From JAAYBR01 sp033813475 (GTDB taxonomy: Bacteria; Hydrogenedentota; Hydrogenedentia; Hydrogenedentales; CAITNO01): a DNA stretch of 6,599 nt. The DNA is taken from NCBI GenBank assembly GCA_033813475.1, contig JAPXRP010000220.1, positions 1 to 6,599 on the forward strand, written 5' to 3'. This document shows positions 5,744 through 6,599 of this stretch, piece by piece. Numbering within the stretch: position 1 is the stretch's first letter; the number at the start of each line of letters is the position of its first letter. Under the pieces are notes generated by a model. The model made no database searches. It had not been told where the DNA came from and saw only the letters and a program-made list of their open reading frames with translations. A program made the translations under genes and the position numbers.

Positions 5744-6362
5744 GGGCGGCGAGCCCCGCGAAATTGCGCAGCAGGCGCAGGCCGTTCAGGTAGCTCTTCT
5801 CCGGGTGGAACTGCGTGCCGAAGATGTTGCCCAGCCGCGCGCTGGAAACGAAGGTCTCCCCGTACTCCGTGACCGTCGCCACGCATTCCGGCCGCGGGTC
5901 CGTCACATGGTACGAATGGGCGAAATAGAAGCACGCCGCCGGGTCCAGCCCCTCCAGCAGCGGGTTGCCCGCCTGCCGCGGCGCCAGGTCGTTCCACCCC
6001 ATGTGCGGGATCTTCGGCGCCGCCCCCTCCGCGAACCGGAACCGCCGCGTCACCCCGCCGATCCAGCCCAGGCCGTCCGCGTCCCCCTCCTCCCCGTGGT
6101 CCGACATGAGCTGAAACCCCAGGCAGATGCCCAGCACCGGCGTCCCCTCCTCCAGCACCTTCCGGTGCAGCACCGGCAGCAGCCCGTCCTCCGCCAGGTT
6201 CCGCATCGCCTGCGCGAAGGCCCCCACCCCCGGCAGCACCAGCCCCGAAGCCGCCCCCACCGCCGCCGGGTCCGCCGACACGCGCACCGGCGCGCCCACC
6301 CGCGCGAGCGCCCGCACCACCGAGTCCAGATTGCCCATCTTGTAGTCCACAATGACGATCAT
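5736..6362 (-). CDS. HisH-like class I glutamine amidotransferase (WbuY-type)
   Basis: The product has 208 residues, the normal HisH length, and is a class I (triad) glutaminase. The oxyanion strand PGVGAF (44-49), nucleophile Cys80 in GICLG, KIPHMGWN (117-124), and the His186/Glu188 pair in QFHPEKS complete the triad. It should hydrolyse glutamine to glutamate and ammonia only when docked on its HisF-like partner. The ATG at 6362 (MIVIVDYKMGN) matches the usual HisH N terminus. The upstream ribosome site (GTGGAAC) is weak, and extending the frame to 6524 would add a low-complexity leader that matches nothing. The proposed promoter is the extended -10 at 6427-6435. Pairing with a HisF-like protein lacking Asp11, and with a PP-loop amidotransferase downstream, indicates sugar amidation rather than histidine synthesis. 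Confidence 0.92.
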   Translation of the reverse strand: MIVIVDYKMGNLDSVVRALARVGAPVRVSADPAAVGAASGLVLPGVGAFAQAMRNLAEDGLLPVLHRKVLEEGTPVLGICLGFQLMSDHGEEGDADGLGWIGGVTRRFRFAEGAAPKIPHMGWNDLAPRQAGNPLLEGLDPAACFYFAHSYHVTDPRPECVATVTEYGETFVSSARLGNIFGTQFHPEKSYLNGLRLLRNFAGLAAHA

Positions 6363-6405
6363 CAGCCGTTCCACCGTTCCCACAAAACACCGCCCCGCGC
6401 GGAAA

Positions 6406-6425
6406 CCCTTCCCGCCCGGCCCCCC
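6406..6425 (-). other. Potential G-quadruplex at the start of the hisH-like transcript
   Basis: On the minus strand four G-tracts (six, three, three and three Gs) are separated by CC, C and AA. This satisfies the G3+N1-7 pattern with very short loops. It begins just downstream of the putative -10, so it would be present in both the non-template DNA strand and the 5' end of the mRNA. GC-rich genomes produce such motifs by chance, hence modest confidence in function. Confidence 0.4.
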
Positions 6426-6426
6426 G

Positions 6427-6435
6427 ATTGTACCA
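6427..6435 (-). promoter_or_regulatory. Putative extended -10 promoter for the hisH/hisF-like pair
   Basis: On the minus strand this reads TGGTACAAT: TGN plus TACAAT (five of six consensus bases). No recognisable -35 lies 16-18 bases upstream, where the DNA is a G-rich run. A start near 6420 gives a leader of about 58 nt. Confidence 0.4.
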
Positions 6436-6448
6436 CCCCGCCCCCGCC

Positions 6449-6486
6449 AAACCGCCGGAAACCCCTGCCGGGAAGAGCGGTTTTTT
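6449..6486 (+). terminator. Hairpin followed by six Ts, weak terminator candidate
   Basis: AAACCGC (6449-6455) pairs with GCGGTTT (6477-6483), with a possible inner CGG/CCG pair (6456-6458 and 6468-6470) and a bulged, fairly large loop. It is followed by a run of Ts on the plus strand (6481-6486). No plus-strand gene ends here, so it could only stop antisense transcription. On the minus strand it would end an upstream transcript only weakly (GGTTTGG). Confidence 0.25.
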
Positions 6487-6490
6487 ACAT

Positions 6491-6519
6491 GGATGGACAG
6501 GATGCGCAGGATAAGAGGG
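6491..6519 (+). repeat. Short 9-nt-period tandem motif (GGATnnnnn x3)
   Basis: GGAT recurs at 6491, 6500 and 6509 with exact 9-base spacing: GGATGGACA, GGATGCGCA, GGATAAGAG. It directly precedes copy B of the paired-hairpin repeat. From memory, similar strings (ACATGGATGGACAGGAT) are dispersed in intergenic DNA of many uncultured bacteria. No reading frame or known element explains it. Confidence 0.4.
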
Positions 6520-6593
6520 GACAAGGCCGGCGGGACGCCGGCGCTACGGAGAAAGGCCGCCCCCCGTACCGCCAGCGTCCCGCTGGCCTTGTC
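6520..6593. repeat. Inverted repeat, copy B of the paired-hairpin repeat family
   Basis: Arms 6520-6548 and 6565-6593 are reverse complements with three mismatches around 16 bases. Each arm forms its own hairpin: left GCCGGCG, loop GGA, CGCCGGC; right, read on the minus strand, GCCAGCG, loop GGA, CGCTGGC. The outward flank GTCTTCTTC continues to the window end, as in copy A. It shares the order GAC, AAGG, hairpin, then [CG]TACG with copy A, while the stem bases differ in a paired fashion. Confidence 0.8.
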
Positions 6594-6599
6594 TTCTTC

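Noticed and set aside
4922..6362. True histidine-biosynthesis hisH-hisF pair
   Set aside because: The HisF-like protein lacks Asp11, has a different C terminus, and the neighbour is a PP-loop amidotransferase; no hisA, hisB or hisI is present.
4807..6593. CRISPR array or insertion-sequence ends
   Set aside because: There are only two copies 1.6 kb apart with no regular spacers, no cas genes and no transposase between them.

Overview
The window is high-GC bacterial DNA with five well-supported protein-coding blocks and little wasted space. Nothing in it fixes the taxon. Frequent GTG starts with good Shine-Dalgarno sites, the absence of clade marker genes, and at least two families of short paired-hairpin repeats suggest an uncultured high-GC bacterium; repeats of this look are, from memory, common in Hydrogenedentes, Verrucomicrobia and Lentisphaerae-type genomes. 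That placement is a guess.

Left part (1-2212): a dispersed-repeat fragment (1-53) is followed by a membrane-anchored alpha/beta hydrolase (180-1055, +), a strong bidirectional terminator (1063-1114), and a small 2[4Fe-4S] ferredoxin (1147-1323, -). A 307-base divergent regulatory region (1324-1630) holds an extended -10 element next to a 13-bp palindrome. It separates the ferredoxin from a YdjM/DUF457-type membrane metal-dependent hydrolase (1631-2212, +).

Right part (2238-6362, all on the minus strand, so read right to left): a HisH-like glutaminase overlaps by 8 nt a HisF-like barrel protein. A 229-base gap with a 34-bp-arm inverted repeat and a putative promoter follows, then a PP-loop N-acetyl-sugar amidotransferase of the WbuX/PseA/WbpG type, and 16 nt later an ArsB/P-protein-type (ion transporter superfamily) permease. 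The HisH/HisF pair is not a histidine-biosynthesis pair. The HisF-like protein has lost the catalytic Asp11 but keeps the four residues of the ammonia gate, so it looks like an ammonia-channelling partner. Glutamine would be hydrolysed by the HisH-like subunit, ammonia would pass through the HisF-like barrel, and the PP-loop enzyme would use ATP to convert an N-acetyl group (probably on a sugar) into an acetamidino group. The permease is the unusual passenger.

The most unusual non-coding signal is a repeat family whose two copies (4807-4896 and 6520-6593) bracket the hisH/hisF-like pair. Each copy is two facing hairpins, and the hairpin stems differ between copies by compensatory base-pair changes. 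A second, unrelated repeat at the left edge has the same facing-hairpin plan.
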